Below are positions 34,571 through 44,100 of a stretch of 64,000 nt of DNA, piece after piece. The translations under genes and the position numbers were made by a program. The DNA is from Opitutales bacterium (lineage in GTDB: Bacteria; Verrucomicrobiota; Verrucomicrobiia; Opitutales; Seribacteraceae). The stretch covers positions 24,614 through 88,613 of the forward strand of contig JAOFTV010000007.1 of the NCBI GenBank assembly GCA_028045305.1, written 5' to 3'. The notes under the pieces are model-generated. The model saw only the letters and a program-made list of their open reading frames with translations, did no database searches and was not told the origin of the DNA. The first letter of the stretch is position 1. Every line of letters starts with the position of its first letter.

Positions 34571-36070
34571 GTGAAAGCCCCTGAATTCGAAAACTGCCAA
34601 GTAGGACTCAATACCAATGGGCAAATCTTTCAATCTTCGGCAGGTTTTGCATCTTGGGTAGGCAAAAAGCCGGATGAAGTTAAAGGTCTATGCCTTAGAG
34701 AGCTGTTAGTAAGCCTGGAACCGTCCTGGGAGACAATTCTTCCACAGTTTTTTGAGCGTGCCCCTTTTGAATGCTTTCTACCAATTGGAGGTGGAATGGA
34801 AATCTCCTCCATGGGACTAGCCTTTGTTTTCTGCAAGTATGATGATTTGGGAATTGCATCAATTTCTACAGCCCTAGCTCCTCACGACACTCTCAAAAAA
34901 GCGTTCATGGGCGATCTTATGAACAACCCCCAGGCCTTGGCTAGCACCTTGATCAGGTTGCAAAAAGCTGAAAGTAGACTTTCGGACTATATCAGTAATT
35001 TTCCGGGCATATTTTTCACACAAAGACCTGACTTAACCTTCAGCTACCTCTCCAAAGGAATAAAAACGCTATTCCCAATGGAACACAATGAGTTCTATAG
35101 AAACAGTGGTCTTTTTAAGGATAAAATATTAGAAATTGACCGAGATCACTTTGAAAAAGAACTGAGTTTACATGGAGGTAAAAGAGAGACATTCAGTTTT
35201 TCCTACCGATTTCAAATTCCTCCAACAAACCAAATTATTTATGTCCTGGACATTCGTACTCCAATCATTACGGGCACCAACAAATTGTTGGGATATGATG
35301 GAGTATTTATTGATATTACACGCCAAGCTATTGCCGAGCATCGACTTTCGAACTCGGTTTGGCGCGAAGGATTGACCACCTTAACTAATGGCCTGGTACA
35401 CGACTTCAGCAATCTTATGGCAGGAATTTTCTCCATCAGTGAGCTGTATTTTGGCATGATGGAAAAGGACGATCCCATGGCCAATGGGATGAAACAAATT
35501 AAGAAAAGCACGATGCAGGCACAAAAATTAGTTAGGCGCATCATTGATTTACACAGAGACAAACCTGCAGCCCGTGCATCTCACGATCTTCGCGATCTGA
35601 TAAAAGACCAAATGGACTTGATCGGCATACTCTTACCAAGAAGCACCAAGTTAAACATCCGATTTGGAAAGTCCCCCCTTGTTGCATTCATAGAGGAAAC
35701 CGGTTTCAGGCAGGTTATACTTAATTTAATTATTAATGCGAAAGATGCCATTGGTAAAAACGGACAAATTAAAATCGTGGCTAAATCTATTTCAAAAGGA
35801 AAACCAATTTTAAAAGGGTTTGGAAACACTACTATGTTTGCAAAGGCAAAAGGAACAGAAATCAGTATTCAGGATAATGGAAGTGGAATACCCGAAGATT
35901 TAACCGATAAGATTTTTGACCCATTTTTCACCACCAAAGAAACAGACTCCGGTTCAGGCTTTGGCTTGTATAATTGTAAACTTTTCGTGGAGGACCATAA
36001 TGGAGAAATCGGCTTTACTTCCAAAGCGGGAAAAGGCAGCACCTTTTACATTTTTCTCCCATTGGAATAA
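34571..36070 (+). CDS. Cytoplasmic NtrB-like sensor histidine kinase
   Basis: The 499-residue kinase has no membrane segment. PAS-like sensory regions occupy about residues 10-100 and 140-250. The phosphoacceptor box is LVHDFSNLMAGIF with His277. The ATPase domain shows the N box NLIINAKDAI (385-394), DNGSGIP (435-441), FDPFFTTK (449-456) and GSGFGL (461-466). The HDFSN/N-box type is that of NtrB/FlrB/AtoS kinases that activate sigma-54 regulators. It starts at a GTG, divergent from flgB across about 150 nt. No response regulator gene is adjacent. A role in flagellar control is inference from position and the sigma-54-like sites. Confidence 0.9.
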   Translation: MKAPEFENCQVGLNTNGQIFQSSAGFASWVGKKPDEVKGLCLRELLVSLEPSWETILPQFFERAPFECFLPIGGGMEISSMGLAFVFCKYDDLGIASISTALAPHDTLKKAFMGDLMNNPQALASTLIRLQKAESRLSDYISNFPGIFFTQRPDLTFSYLSKGIKTLFPMEHNEFYRNSGLFKDKILEIDRDHFEKELSLHGGKRETFSFSYRFQIPPTNQIIYVLDIRTPIITGTNKLLGYDGVFIDITRQAIAEHRLSNSVWREGLTTLTNGLVHDFSNLMAGIFSISELYFGMMEKDDPMANGMKQIKKSTMQAQKLVRRIIDLHRDKPAARASHDLRDLIKDQMDLIGILLPRSTKLNIRFGKSPLVAFIEETGFRQVILNLIINAKDAIGKNGQIKIVAKSISKGKPILKGFGNTTMFAKAKGTEISIQDNGSGIPEDLTDKIFDPFFTTKETDSGSGFGLYNCKLFVEDHNGEIGFTSKAGKGSTFYIFLPLE

Positions 36071-36092
36071 ACTTGGAACACTCTTACCATTC

Positions 36093-36515
36093 CTACTCAC
36101 TAACTGAACACAGTTTTCCGTTTCTGTAAGAGATTGAACTGCGAACATTATCTTTCGAATCGTAAAACTTCATATCTCCATGTAATGAACCATTTAGGTA
36201 ATGTGCCTCAACCCATGAACCATCTTTGTTCCGTTTAGTGCTCTTACCGTTTAATTGTCCGCTCGCAAAGTTTTGCCGGGTAGTAATGTTATCAGATTCA
36301 AACTCTATAACTCCAGAAACTAATTCTTTATTGACTCGTTTTATTAATACGGCCTCCGAGTCTAAGGTTTGCATAAGAGTGAATTCTTCATCAAAACTCT
36401 CTTTATTTCCAGTCCACTCCAATTCTTCGCCATCGCTCTCCAAAGTACATGCACCAAAATGGATTAATATTAGCGGGAAAAAAAGTTTAAGAGATCTTAG
36501 AAAAATGTGCTTCAT
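36093..36515 (-). CDS. Lipoprotein with MORN-type (YwqK-like) repeats
   Basis: The signal sequence ends LILIHFGAC, a lipobox-type site with Cys at about residue 23. The mature part has repeated short strands with Y/F-x-x-G-x-L/K units: QNFASGQLNGKSTKRNKDGS, then AHYLNGSLHGDMKFYDSKDN and SISYRNGKL. This is the MORN-variant pattern found in secreted or surface lipoproteins of unknown function. The start overlaps the stop of the upstream FmdB-like gene by 4 nt (ATGA), so the two are co-translated. It converges on the kinase gene with a 22-nt gap. Confidence 0.75.
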   Translation of the reverse strand: MKHIFLRSLKLFFPLILIHFGACTLESDGEELEWTGNKESFDEEFTLMQTLDSEAVLIKRVNKELVSGVIEFESDNITTRQNFASGQLNGKSTKRNKDGSWVEAHYLNGSLHGDMKFYDSKDNVRSSISYRNGKLCSVSE

Positions 36516-37087
36516 GATTTCAGAAACTCACCCATTTCATAAAGTTTTGGATCACGGACAACTTTTAATGGTTGAGATCGGATCCGAGATTTATCCATCT
36601 TCTCACTACTGAGATCAGAACTACTTGGGTTTCCTTCGTCATCCATGTTATCGCCTATTCTTTCTTCAAGTTCCTCAGGGTCCACACCTTCCTCAAGTTT
36701 TCTAACCACTTCCTCCATTGCCCCTTCCATTTTCTCGCCTGTCATATCACACATCTTTCTCATCAATGCCCCCATCTGTCTTGGATCGGGGTTCTCTTCA
36801 TCCATCGAACTCATGGAACCCTCAAGTTCTTTCATCACTTTTTCAGCTTGTCCAGGAGCTAAATTAGCAAATGGATCATCTGAATCTCCACCAACCGTAT
36901 CCGAACCTATTTCAGGACTAGTTTCATCAGACACAGTCCCAGTAACGGAAAAAGAACTTAGGTTTTTCTGCATTCGAAAATTCTCCCCATCTGGGCAATT
37001 AGGAACAAAGCTTGAGTATTTGAGGGAGCGAGCAAAAAAGGTATAGATTTTACCCGTATCTGGTGAGAAAAATTCGTAGATTGGCAT
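36512..37087 (-). CDS. FmdB-like protein with degenerate zinc ribbon and acidic tail
   Basis: From the ATG at 37087 the start MPIYEFFSPDTGKIYTFFAR follows the FmdB regulatory-protein pattern MPIYEYxCxxCGxxFE, but both Cys of the first CxxC are replaced. The later VPNCPDGENFRM keeps only one Cys. Zinc binding is therefore doubtful. The remaining 150 residues are acidic and rich in Met, Glu and Ser (GALMRKMCDMTGEKMEGAME, VRKLEEGVDPEELEERIGDN). Similar FmdB-type proteins are common in this type of genome; function is unknown. The frame is open to 37147, but the family start is at 37087. Confidence 0.75.
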   Translation of the reverse strand: MPIYEFFSPDTGKIYTFFARSLKYSSFVPNCPDGENFRMQKNLSSFSVTGTVSDETSPEIGSDTVGGDSDDPFANLAPGQAEKVMKELEGSMSSMDEENPDPRQMGALMRKMCDMTGEKMEGAMEEVVRKLEEGVDPEELEERIGDNMDDEGNPSSSDLSSEKMDKSRIRSQPLKVVRDPKLYEMGEFLKS

Positions 37088-37136
37088 GACAATAGATTTA
37101 TTATCTGTAAACCATACAATGTAACATTGCAACCAT

Positions 37137-37610
37137 GTGAAAACCAAAAATTACTTTAACAAGAAGTGGCTGGTAGAGCCACCATCTCAATCCAAAGGAT
37201 GGCTGGTCATCCCCATTTTTTATTTATTTTTTATACAGTTACTTACTGGAATCCCCCAACCTCAAACTTTAAACCCTCAGGAGGTTGGTGAGTTTTGGGT
37301 ATCTTTTTCGGAGGAACTATTCTCTTATCCATTTTGGCTTCAGGACCTTAGTCATCTTCCTCTTTTCTTTATATTTGCATGGTCATGGGCATGGTATCTC
37401 GGCCCAGTAAAATTAGTTCCGGGAATCCATAAGAACTTCTGCTTACATATGTGCTTGTCATACAGCTGCCTTAATGAATTGTCGCAGTTTTTTATTCCCA
37501 TGCGTTTCCCCTCGCCAGGAGATCTAATTATGAACTTGGCAGGAGTATGCTTGGGTTTGTTATTTCATCAGTTCATGAATAAGTACCTAGCCTCTCAACC
37601 AAGCATTTAG
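37137..37610 (+). CDS. VanZ-like membrane protein
   Basis: The 157-residue protein has about four hydrophobic segments. The middle and end fit the VanZ family: LPLFFIFAWSWAWYL (helix after an invariant Asp/His region, DLSHLPLF), then SCLNELSQFFIPMRFPSPGD and LIMNLAGVCLGLLFHQF, equivalent to the E-x2-Q-x(3)-R-x3-xxD-xxxNxxGxxxG pattern. VanZ proteins are integral membrane proteins of unclear biochemical role. It starts at a GTG and is divergent from the FmdB-like gene across 49 nt. Confidence 0.82.
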   Translation: MKTKNYFNKKWLVEPPSQSKGWLVIPIFYLFFIQLLTGIPQPQTLNPQEVGEFWVSFSEELFSYPFWLQDLSHLPLFFIFAWSWAWYLGPVKLVPGIHKNFCLHMCLSYSCLNELSQFFIPMRFPSPGDLIMNLAGVCLGLLFHQFMNKYLASQPSI

Positions 37611-37631
37611 TGCAGCTTAGTAATGGGGCTT

Positions 37632-38930
37632 TTAGGAACAGGTTGAAGGTGATTTCATTCCTGCCTCTCTTTCAAGTAAAGTGGGATGAGAATAATGAAA
37701 AGCGGAAACCCAGGGATGAGGAGTTGGGTAACTTAAGTTCTCAACATGCAATTTTCTAAGTGCAGAAGAAAGAGAGTTCCAATTACCAACGGACCGAACT
37801 GCAAATCGATCCGCCTCAAATTCATGTTTCCTGGACAAGTAGTTACCCAGAGGCTTAAACCAAAAAGTAAAGGCACTTCCCATTAGAGCAAAAGCTAAAA
37901 TTAGAGGCATCAACGAGCCAACATACTGCCCTCCTACCCCAAGCTCTTTGTAAACCCAAGGGTTTCCACACAAAAAGCCGAGTAAGCCAAAAAAAGCCAA
38001 GCCTGTTAAAAAAGACAAAAAGATCCGCTTAGGGACATGTCCTAGTTTGTAATGCCCAATCTCATGAGCCAAGACTGCTTCTACTTGATCATGATTCATT
38101 TGCTCCAAAAGAGTATCATAAAAAATAATTCTACGGAATTTCCCAAAACCTGTAAAAAAAGCGTTAGAGTGTCGGGAACGCTTGCTTCCATCAATCACCT
38201 CGATCGCACTTGCCTTGAAGCCTGTTTTTTGGGCTAAGTTCAACAACCTACTGCCTAATTCTTCATCATCTAAGGGACTTAATTTATTAAATAAAGGAAG
38301 AATGAATTTTGGCCATAAAACCATCAGCAGAATTTGTACACTGAAAAAGGCCAAGAAGGCAAACAGCCACCAATATGTTGGAAATGTTTGAACGCCCCAA
38401 TGATGTAATCCAAGAAGAAGAGCGAGCAGACCGGATCCTAAAAATAAAGAGAGCATGGATTCCTTGGCTTTGTCCAATATCCAATTTTTTTGTGTATTGG
38501 TATTAAAACCGAATTGTTCCTCCAAAACAAATTGCCTCTTCCACTCAAAAGGCCACATCGGTATTTGAAGAAGAAGAAGAAAACATGAAGCGTAGAACGC
38601 ACTTATCCAAATGGATGAATCTTTACTTAAAGGCAGCAGATCAAACAATAAGGGATAAACAAATAAAATGACTAAAATCACTAACACGGTGGAGAAAATA
38701 TTTTCCAGTGTAGAAAGCCGGGATTTGGCGATGTTATAATTTGTACACTTTTTCCAATCTGCATCGGTCATCAATCCATCAAGACTTGACGGCACCTGAC
38801 TTTTCAATCTGATCATCCTAAAATCGTTAAGTTTGGACAAAGTTTGCTCAATGAAGAATTGTAACAAAATGAGAAAAACGACAAGAAATTGGAGGCTTGT
38901 AAACATATCTGCACTGTAAACTTTAGACAC
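37632..38930 (-). CDS. M48 family zinc metallopeptidase (Ste24/CAAX protease 1-like)
   Basis: This is an integral membrane zinc protease. The zinc motif HEIGH is at residues 289-293 within VLAHEIGHYKLGHVPKR; the third ligand region is RKHEFEADRFAV near residue 370. There are multiple membrane helices, an N-terminal Ste24-like extension (FVLEEQFGFNTNTQKNWILD matches the EExFGFNkxT motif) and the late PTPHPWVSAFHYSHPTLLER. The 432-residue length fits Ste24-type enzymes, which clear damaged membrane proteins. A start at ATG 38906 (residue 9) is also possible. It converges with the VanZ-like gene. Confidence 0.92.
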   Translation of the reverse strand: MSKVYSADMFTSLQFLVVFLILLQFFIEQTLSKLNDFRMIRLKSQVPSSLDGLMTDADWKKCTNYNIAKSRLSTLENIFSTVLVILVILFVYPLLFDLLPLSKDSSIWISAFYASCFLLLLQIPMWPFEWKRQFVLEEQFGFNTNTQKNWILDKAKESMLSLFLGSGLLALLLGLHHWGVQTFPTYWWLFAFLAFFSVQILLMVLWPKFILPLFNKLSPLDDEELGSRLLNLAQKTGFKASAIEVIDGSKRSRHSNAFFTGFGKFRRIIFYDTLLEQMNHDQVEAVLAHEIGHYKLGHVPKRIFLSFLTGLAFFGLLGFLCGNPWVYKELGVGGQYVGSLMPLILAFALMGSAFTFWFKPLGNYLSRKHEFEADRFAVRSVGNWNSLSSALRKLHVENLSYPTPHPWVSAFHYSHPTLLEREAGMKSPSTCS

Positions 38931-39010
38931 AGGTTTGTCGATGCCCCACTACAATTGACTTTTTCCAGGATTGCTTAGAACTAAAATTGGTTTAGTATGT
39001 ACAATCTTAA

Positions 39011-39232
39011 ATGTCTAATCCTGACACAAGTAAAGACGGCTTTGAGTCCATGATGAAAAGACTTGAGGAAATCGTTTCCAAAATGGAAAACGGTGATCCC
39101 CATTTGGAATCTCTCGTTGAAAATTATCAAAAAGGCGTCCAACTACTTACGAGTTGCAGATGTAAATTGACTGAAGCTGAGATTAGTATTCAAAAAATCT
39201 CTGAAAAACTAGCAAATGCCACTTCAAAGTAG
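39011..39232 (+). CDS. xseB: Exodeoxyribonuclease VII small subunit XseB
   Basis: XseB pairs with XseA to degrade single-stranded DNA. The 73-residue protein contains FESMMKRLEEIVSKMENGDP and LESLVENYQKGVQLLTSCRC, the signature of the family (fExaLxxLExIVxxLExGdxxLexsLxxfexGxxLxxxCxxxLxxAE). The xseA gene is not in the window. The gene is directly upstream of dxs, an arrangement common in many bacteria. A possible -35 TTGACT lies at 38955-38960, but no well spaced -10 was found. Confidence 0.95.
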   Translation: MSNPDTSKDGFESMMKRLEEIVSKMENGDPHLESLVENYQKGVQLLTSCRCKLTEAEISIQKISEKLANATSK

Positions 39233-39233
39233 C

Positions 39234-41135
39234 ATGATTCTCAAACAAATTTCATGTCGGGACGACCTTCTTGCTCTTTCCAGCGAAGAGCTTTCCTCCC
39301 TTTGTCAAGAAATTCGAGATACTTTGATCAATACTACTTCCAAAAATGGAGGGCACCTTGGTCCCAACTTGGGGGTTGTTGAACTGACTCTTGCCCTCCA
39401 CTTGTCTTTTGAAACGCCAAAAGACTCTTTCTGCTGGGATGTTTCACACCAAGGGTATGTACATAAACTACTCACTGGACGCACCGGTAAATGCTTCGAT
39501 TTAATCAGACAATCAGGAGGATATTCTGGTTTTCTATCCCGAAAAGAAAGTAAGCATGATTCATTTGGTGCAGGCCATGCGGGAACTGCACTTTCTGCAG
39601 CATTAGGCATGTGCATTGCACGGGATCTGAAAAAAGAGGACAGTCATGTAGTGGCTATTGCAGGCGATGCCGCTTTCACCTGTGGCATTACCTTGGAGGC
39701 TCTTAATAATATAGTCTCCACGACAAAAAAATTCATACTAGTAATAAACGATAATAAGTGGTCGATCGCTAAAAATGTTGGTGCATTTTCCCGTTACTTC
39801 AACGAATTGATCACCAACCCCATATACTCCAGATTTCACAAGGAGGCAGAAAGTATCCTCAATCAATTCCCTGGAGGCTCGTCCCTCATCAAACTTGTAT
39901 CCAAAGCGAAAAGGGATACCAAAGAACTGCTTGCACCCTCAAGTCTTTTTGAAAAACTTGGTCTTCGATATCTTGGTCCCATTGACGGGCATGATACAGA
40001 TGCGATGAAGCATTTTTTTGAATTTGCCAAACAATCCGATGAACCCATCGTCCTTCATGTTTTGACCGAAAAGGGAAAAGGTTACCCCGTCGCCCTAAAG
40101 GAGCCAGAAAAATGGCACGGTTCTGGTCCATTTGACCCTAAAAGTGGAAAATTTAAACAAGGCAATCCTAGTAGTCCCCCAAAATTCCAGGATGTTTTTG
40201 GAACAAGCTTAGTGAAGTTGGCTGCTTCAGACGATAGATTGGTTGGTATTACCGCTGCGATGCCTGCAGGTACGGGAATGGGCGAACTTGAAAAACACTT
40301 CCCTGACAGGTTTTTCGATGTTGGTATAGCCGAGGAGCATGCAGTTCTTCTTGCCGCAGGTATGGCGACTCAAGGAATGCGTCCTGTTTGTGCAATTTAT
40401 TCCACTTTTTTACAACGTGCTTATGATCAACTCATACACGATGTCTGCCTTCAGGAACTACCAGTAACCTTTTGCCTGGACCGAGCGGGTCTTTCGCCCA
40501 ATGACGGCCCTACTCACCATGGACTTTTTGACCTGTCTTATCTCAGGTGTATACCTCATGCGATTGTTATGCAACCTGCCCACGAAGATGAATTACAAGA
40601 TATGTTGGCAACTGCCATTGCTTCGAACCGTCCCTGCTTCATTAGGTATCCAAGAGGAAATGGAATCGGAATTCCGCTTAAAGAATCCCCGGAATTGATA
40701 AACATTGGCAAAGCCAATTTAGTTAGAAATGGAGATATTTTTTCAATTTGGGCACTCGGAGATTTTGTTCAAGTCGCGGAGGAGTTAGCAAACCGCCTCC
40801 AAGCACTTCATGGAATTTCCTGTTCAGTAGTCAATGCAAGATTTATCAAACCATTAGACGAGGATCTTTTGTTTGATCATGCAAAAAAACATAGCTGCAT
40901 AATCACTCTAGAAGACAATGTAAAGATGGGAGGCTTTGGTTCTTCCGTCTTGGAATTTATCTCTCAGCAAGTTGTAACTACTCCCTGTCATTGCTTCGGT
41001 TGGCCTGATCAATTCATTGATCACGGAAATTCTGTGGATGAACTCAGAAAGAAACACGATCTGGATATAGATAGTCTGTACAGTGCTTTTATGGAAATCT
41101 TTGAGGGTAATGCCCAACGATCATCCTTGTTGTAA
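39234..41135 (+). CDS. dxs: 1-deoxy-D-xylulose-5-phosphate synthase
   Basis: Dxs condenses pyruvate and glyceraldehyde 3-phosphate with thiamine diphosphate, the first step of the MEP isoprenoid route that feeds menaquinone and undecaprenyl synthesis. Visible are NGGHLGPNLGVVELTLALHL, WDVSHQGYVHKLLTGR, the ThDP motif GDAAFTCGITLEALNN with the later NDNKWSIAKNVG, DGHDTDAMKHFF, and FFDVGIAEEHAVLLAAGMA with the catalytic Glu. The ATG at 39234 (1 nt after the xseB stop) gives a typical start; an ATG at 39216 inside xseB is less likely. GDAAFT replaces the more common GDGALT. Confidence 0.96.
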   Translation: MILKQISCRDDLLALSSEELSSLCQEIRDTLINTTSKNGGHLGPNLGVVELTLALHLSFETPKDSFCWDVSHQGYVHKLLTGRTGKCFDLIRQSGGYSGFLSRKESKHDSFGAGHAGTALSAALGMCIARDLKKEDSHVVAIAGDAAFTCGITLEALNNIVSTTKKFILVINDNKWSIAKNVGAFSRYFNELITNPIYSRFHKEAESILNQFPGGSSLIKLVSKAKRDTKELLAPSSLFEKLGLRYLGPIDGHDTDAMKHFFEFAKQSDEPIVLHVLTEKGKGYPVALKEPEKWHGSGPFDPKSGKFKQGNPSSPPKFQDVFGTSLVKLAASDDRLVGITAAMPAGTGMGELEKHFPDRFFDVGIAEEHAVLLAAGMATQGMRPVCAIYSTFLQRAYDQLIHDVCLQELPVTFCLDRAGLSPNDGPTHHGLFDLSYLRCIPHAIVMQPAHEDELQDMLATAIASNRPCFIRYPRGNGIGIPLKESPELINIGKANLVRNGDIFSIWALGDFVQVAEELANRLQALHGISCSVVNARFIKPLDEDLLFDHAKKHSCIITLEDNVKMGGFGSSVLEFISQQVVTTPCHCFGWPDQFIDHGNSVDELRKKHDLDIDSLYSAFMEIFEGNAQRSSLL

Positions 41136-41152
41136 CAACCTTCCAATCAAAC

Positions 41153-44100
41153 TTAGTAGTTTATCCATTTCTCTGATTGTTGCATGTAGATTAATGCGGG
41201 TTGTAAATCTTTAGCAGGCTTAAAATAAAGCCACGACTGCAAGGAATAAGAATACAAGTGCCCACCTTCATAATTGGTTTTCCAAATTGTTTGTGCTGTC
41301 CATAACCACCCCCATTTTTGATTCCAAAGCCAAAGATATTCTCCTTGAGGTTCGGGTTTAAGAATAACCCACCCAAGTGACTCATGGTATGTCCAACCCG
41401 AGTCTTTTGAGAAAATAGTACCAAACCAAGAATTTACCCAAGCATTATAGGTAAAGTCTCCCTCAGTAAAAGATTCCGGCAAAACTGCTTTAACTTTTAA
41501 AGCATAAGTACCTAAGGTTTCTAATGAATCATCATCTTTGACTCTTAAGTTTATTTGATGTGTGCCGATAGCAGAACCAGTAGCAACCCCTTGAAAAGTT
41601 AACTGACCAGAAATATTTGAGGTAATTTGCACCCATTCTGGAGCATCGTAATAAACCCATAATTCATTCGCTTCATGATCATAAATGTTAAGCGAGAAAG
41701 AAAATTTCTCATCCTGCAAAACCTCGAAATCTTTTTGGGAGGATAAAAGCTCCGGACTTGAAGAATTTTTTAGTTCAAAGACTTTAGAAAAGTCCAAGTC
41801 CTCCTCACTTGTTTCGGAATTAATTTTAATGTTAAGCAGGTTGGTATTAATTATAGAAGGAGAAATACCATAAAAATAACCCGATGCATTCTCCTCGTGA
41901 AACTTGAGGTTCATCCATTCAGGCATTTGGTTTACTTGAACTGTATAATCACCCACAGTCTCGCTCCATCCAAAGGTTGCAAAATCAAAATGAAATGCCG
42001 TATCCGACGACAAAATTTCGGGAAATTGGGTAATTAACTGGGGTGGGTTTTTGAAATGTGCCAACCGATAATTTCCAGAGCTCGAAAAACCGCCAGAATT
42101 ATTTAGAGGAAGAAGTGCAACATCTTGTGAATTAGTTCCAATTGAAATTCCTGCCTGAAGTGATTGCGAAATTTTTTCGATACGATCATTGTCTACGGAT
42201 TGCAAAAGCATATGATCAACCACCCTCAGGGAAGATGCATCTATCTTTAGCAAAAAAGCGTCTTTTTTACCGTATGAGAATTTGGCAGAACCCATGATGT
42301 CTACAGATTGATCAAAGTTCCCTGACAGATATAAGTACCCATCGGAACCTAAATGCCAGTTATCCCATTGTTCAGTGCCACTACCTTCTATTCCCATAAT
42401 AGACTCGGGATACAATTCGTTAGAGAACTCTAATAAAAAGAGGTCTGAAAGTTTAGATGCTTTGATCTTTGATCGTTCCGTAGTAATTTGACCATCAAAT
42501 TCCCCAAAGACAAAAGCTTTGCCGAACTGGTCCCCAACTGTAACCCCCTTAGCCATTATGTTGCCCTCGCCTTCGATCCTGAATGAATGAAGCACTTTCC
42601 CGTTCCCTGGATCTATAGTTGCTACAAATGAGCTTTTCATTGATCCTCCACTCATGAATAGATTCCCAACTCTCAAACTATTTTCAAAGTTTCCGACTGC
42701 ATAAATTTCGCCGTCCATCATCGCAATATCCCTAATTTGGTCTCTGCCCGAACTACCAAACGAAGAAATCCAAATAAAATTCCTTAGTAAATCAATAGAG
42801 GTTTTGGCAATAAAACCATCACTTAACCCAACCGACTGCTTAGTGTAACTGCCAAAATTAGTCTCATTGCGAAAAGAACCACTAATAAATATATCAGAAC
42901 CATCGACAACAATGCTAGATGCTACCTCATCTGATTCCCCTCCAATGGTCAAAAAGTCAACAACCTCCATATTGTCAGATTCCACACGAATAGAGCATAA
43001 AAAAAGATCATTTCCCCCAGCCCCTCGTTTCTGTTGATCTGCAAGTTTTATATCCTGTATAAAGTTACCGAAAATAATTAGCTCCTCATTTTCAGAAAGA
43101 GCTCCATCTGCAATGGTGCAAACAATCTCAGAATCAAACAATAGTTCATGCAAAAGTTTAAAATCTGTGTCTAGACACAAAATAAACCCAGCAGTTCTTT
43201 CACTATTACTAAGATGTATTCCATCGTAGTTAAGTTCGCCCCTGAAATTCCCTAGTAAAAAATAATTACTTTTGGTCTGTAAAATCTTTGCTAAATTTCC
43301 CTGAAAGTCCAAAGGTACCGAGCTTTCCAGTGAAGGAAATTCTTCTTTAAAGAGATTGTGTTGCTCATAAATATTTTCAGATTCTTCAAGGATGGAAATC
43401 TTGACTCCAGACATATCACGATTCCGAGAGATGATTGGAATGATAACTTTGAAAACTTCCTTGTAATTGCCATAAGCATTTGAAACTTCAATAATCACTT
43501 CTTGCTCACCTTCAATACCTTCGGGAATCATTCCAGTCAGTGTAAAGGACTTCATCCATTCATTCGGTTGTCCGTCAGAAACCAGTTGATTCACCCAGGA
43601 AGGACCGCTTAACACTTTCGCATCCAATAAATCGTAACCATCATTAGAAAAAACTGAAAACTCATAGGAAAGAAATTCCCCGCTGAAAATCGGAGGAAGT
43701 TTATCCCGCACATTTACAACAGTTTGACGGCGGTCAAAAAAAGCATGAACTTCAATTTCATCATAAAGACTGCCGTCAGAAACTCTTAAAGTAAACCAAT
43801 CTTCTTCCACATATCCTTGGCTTGCTTCATAATTAATCCTCAGAAGTTCACCATCATATTGAGCGAGATTGATTGATCCAAACTTTGGTTCGGTTACGAC
43901 AGACCAATACAGTGTATCCCCATCAAGATCTTCAGCTAACAGAGGAAACTTCGATGAACCTGCACTGCTCCCATCAAAATCAAACAAAACTGCCAATGGT
44001 TCAGCACTTGAGATAATCTTGGGAGGGTTCTGGGAGCGAAGTGAAACTATTTCAAATTCTGCAAAACTCGATCTTTGTGAAGAGTCACTAACTTTAAGAA

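Noticed and set aside
38955..38998. Possible sigma-70 promoter (TTGACT) upstream of xseB
   Set aside because: The -10-like boxes at usable positions are poor or wrongly spaced (21 nt).
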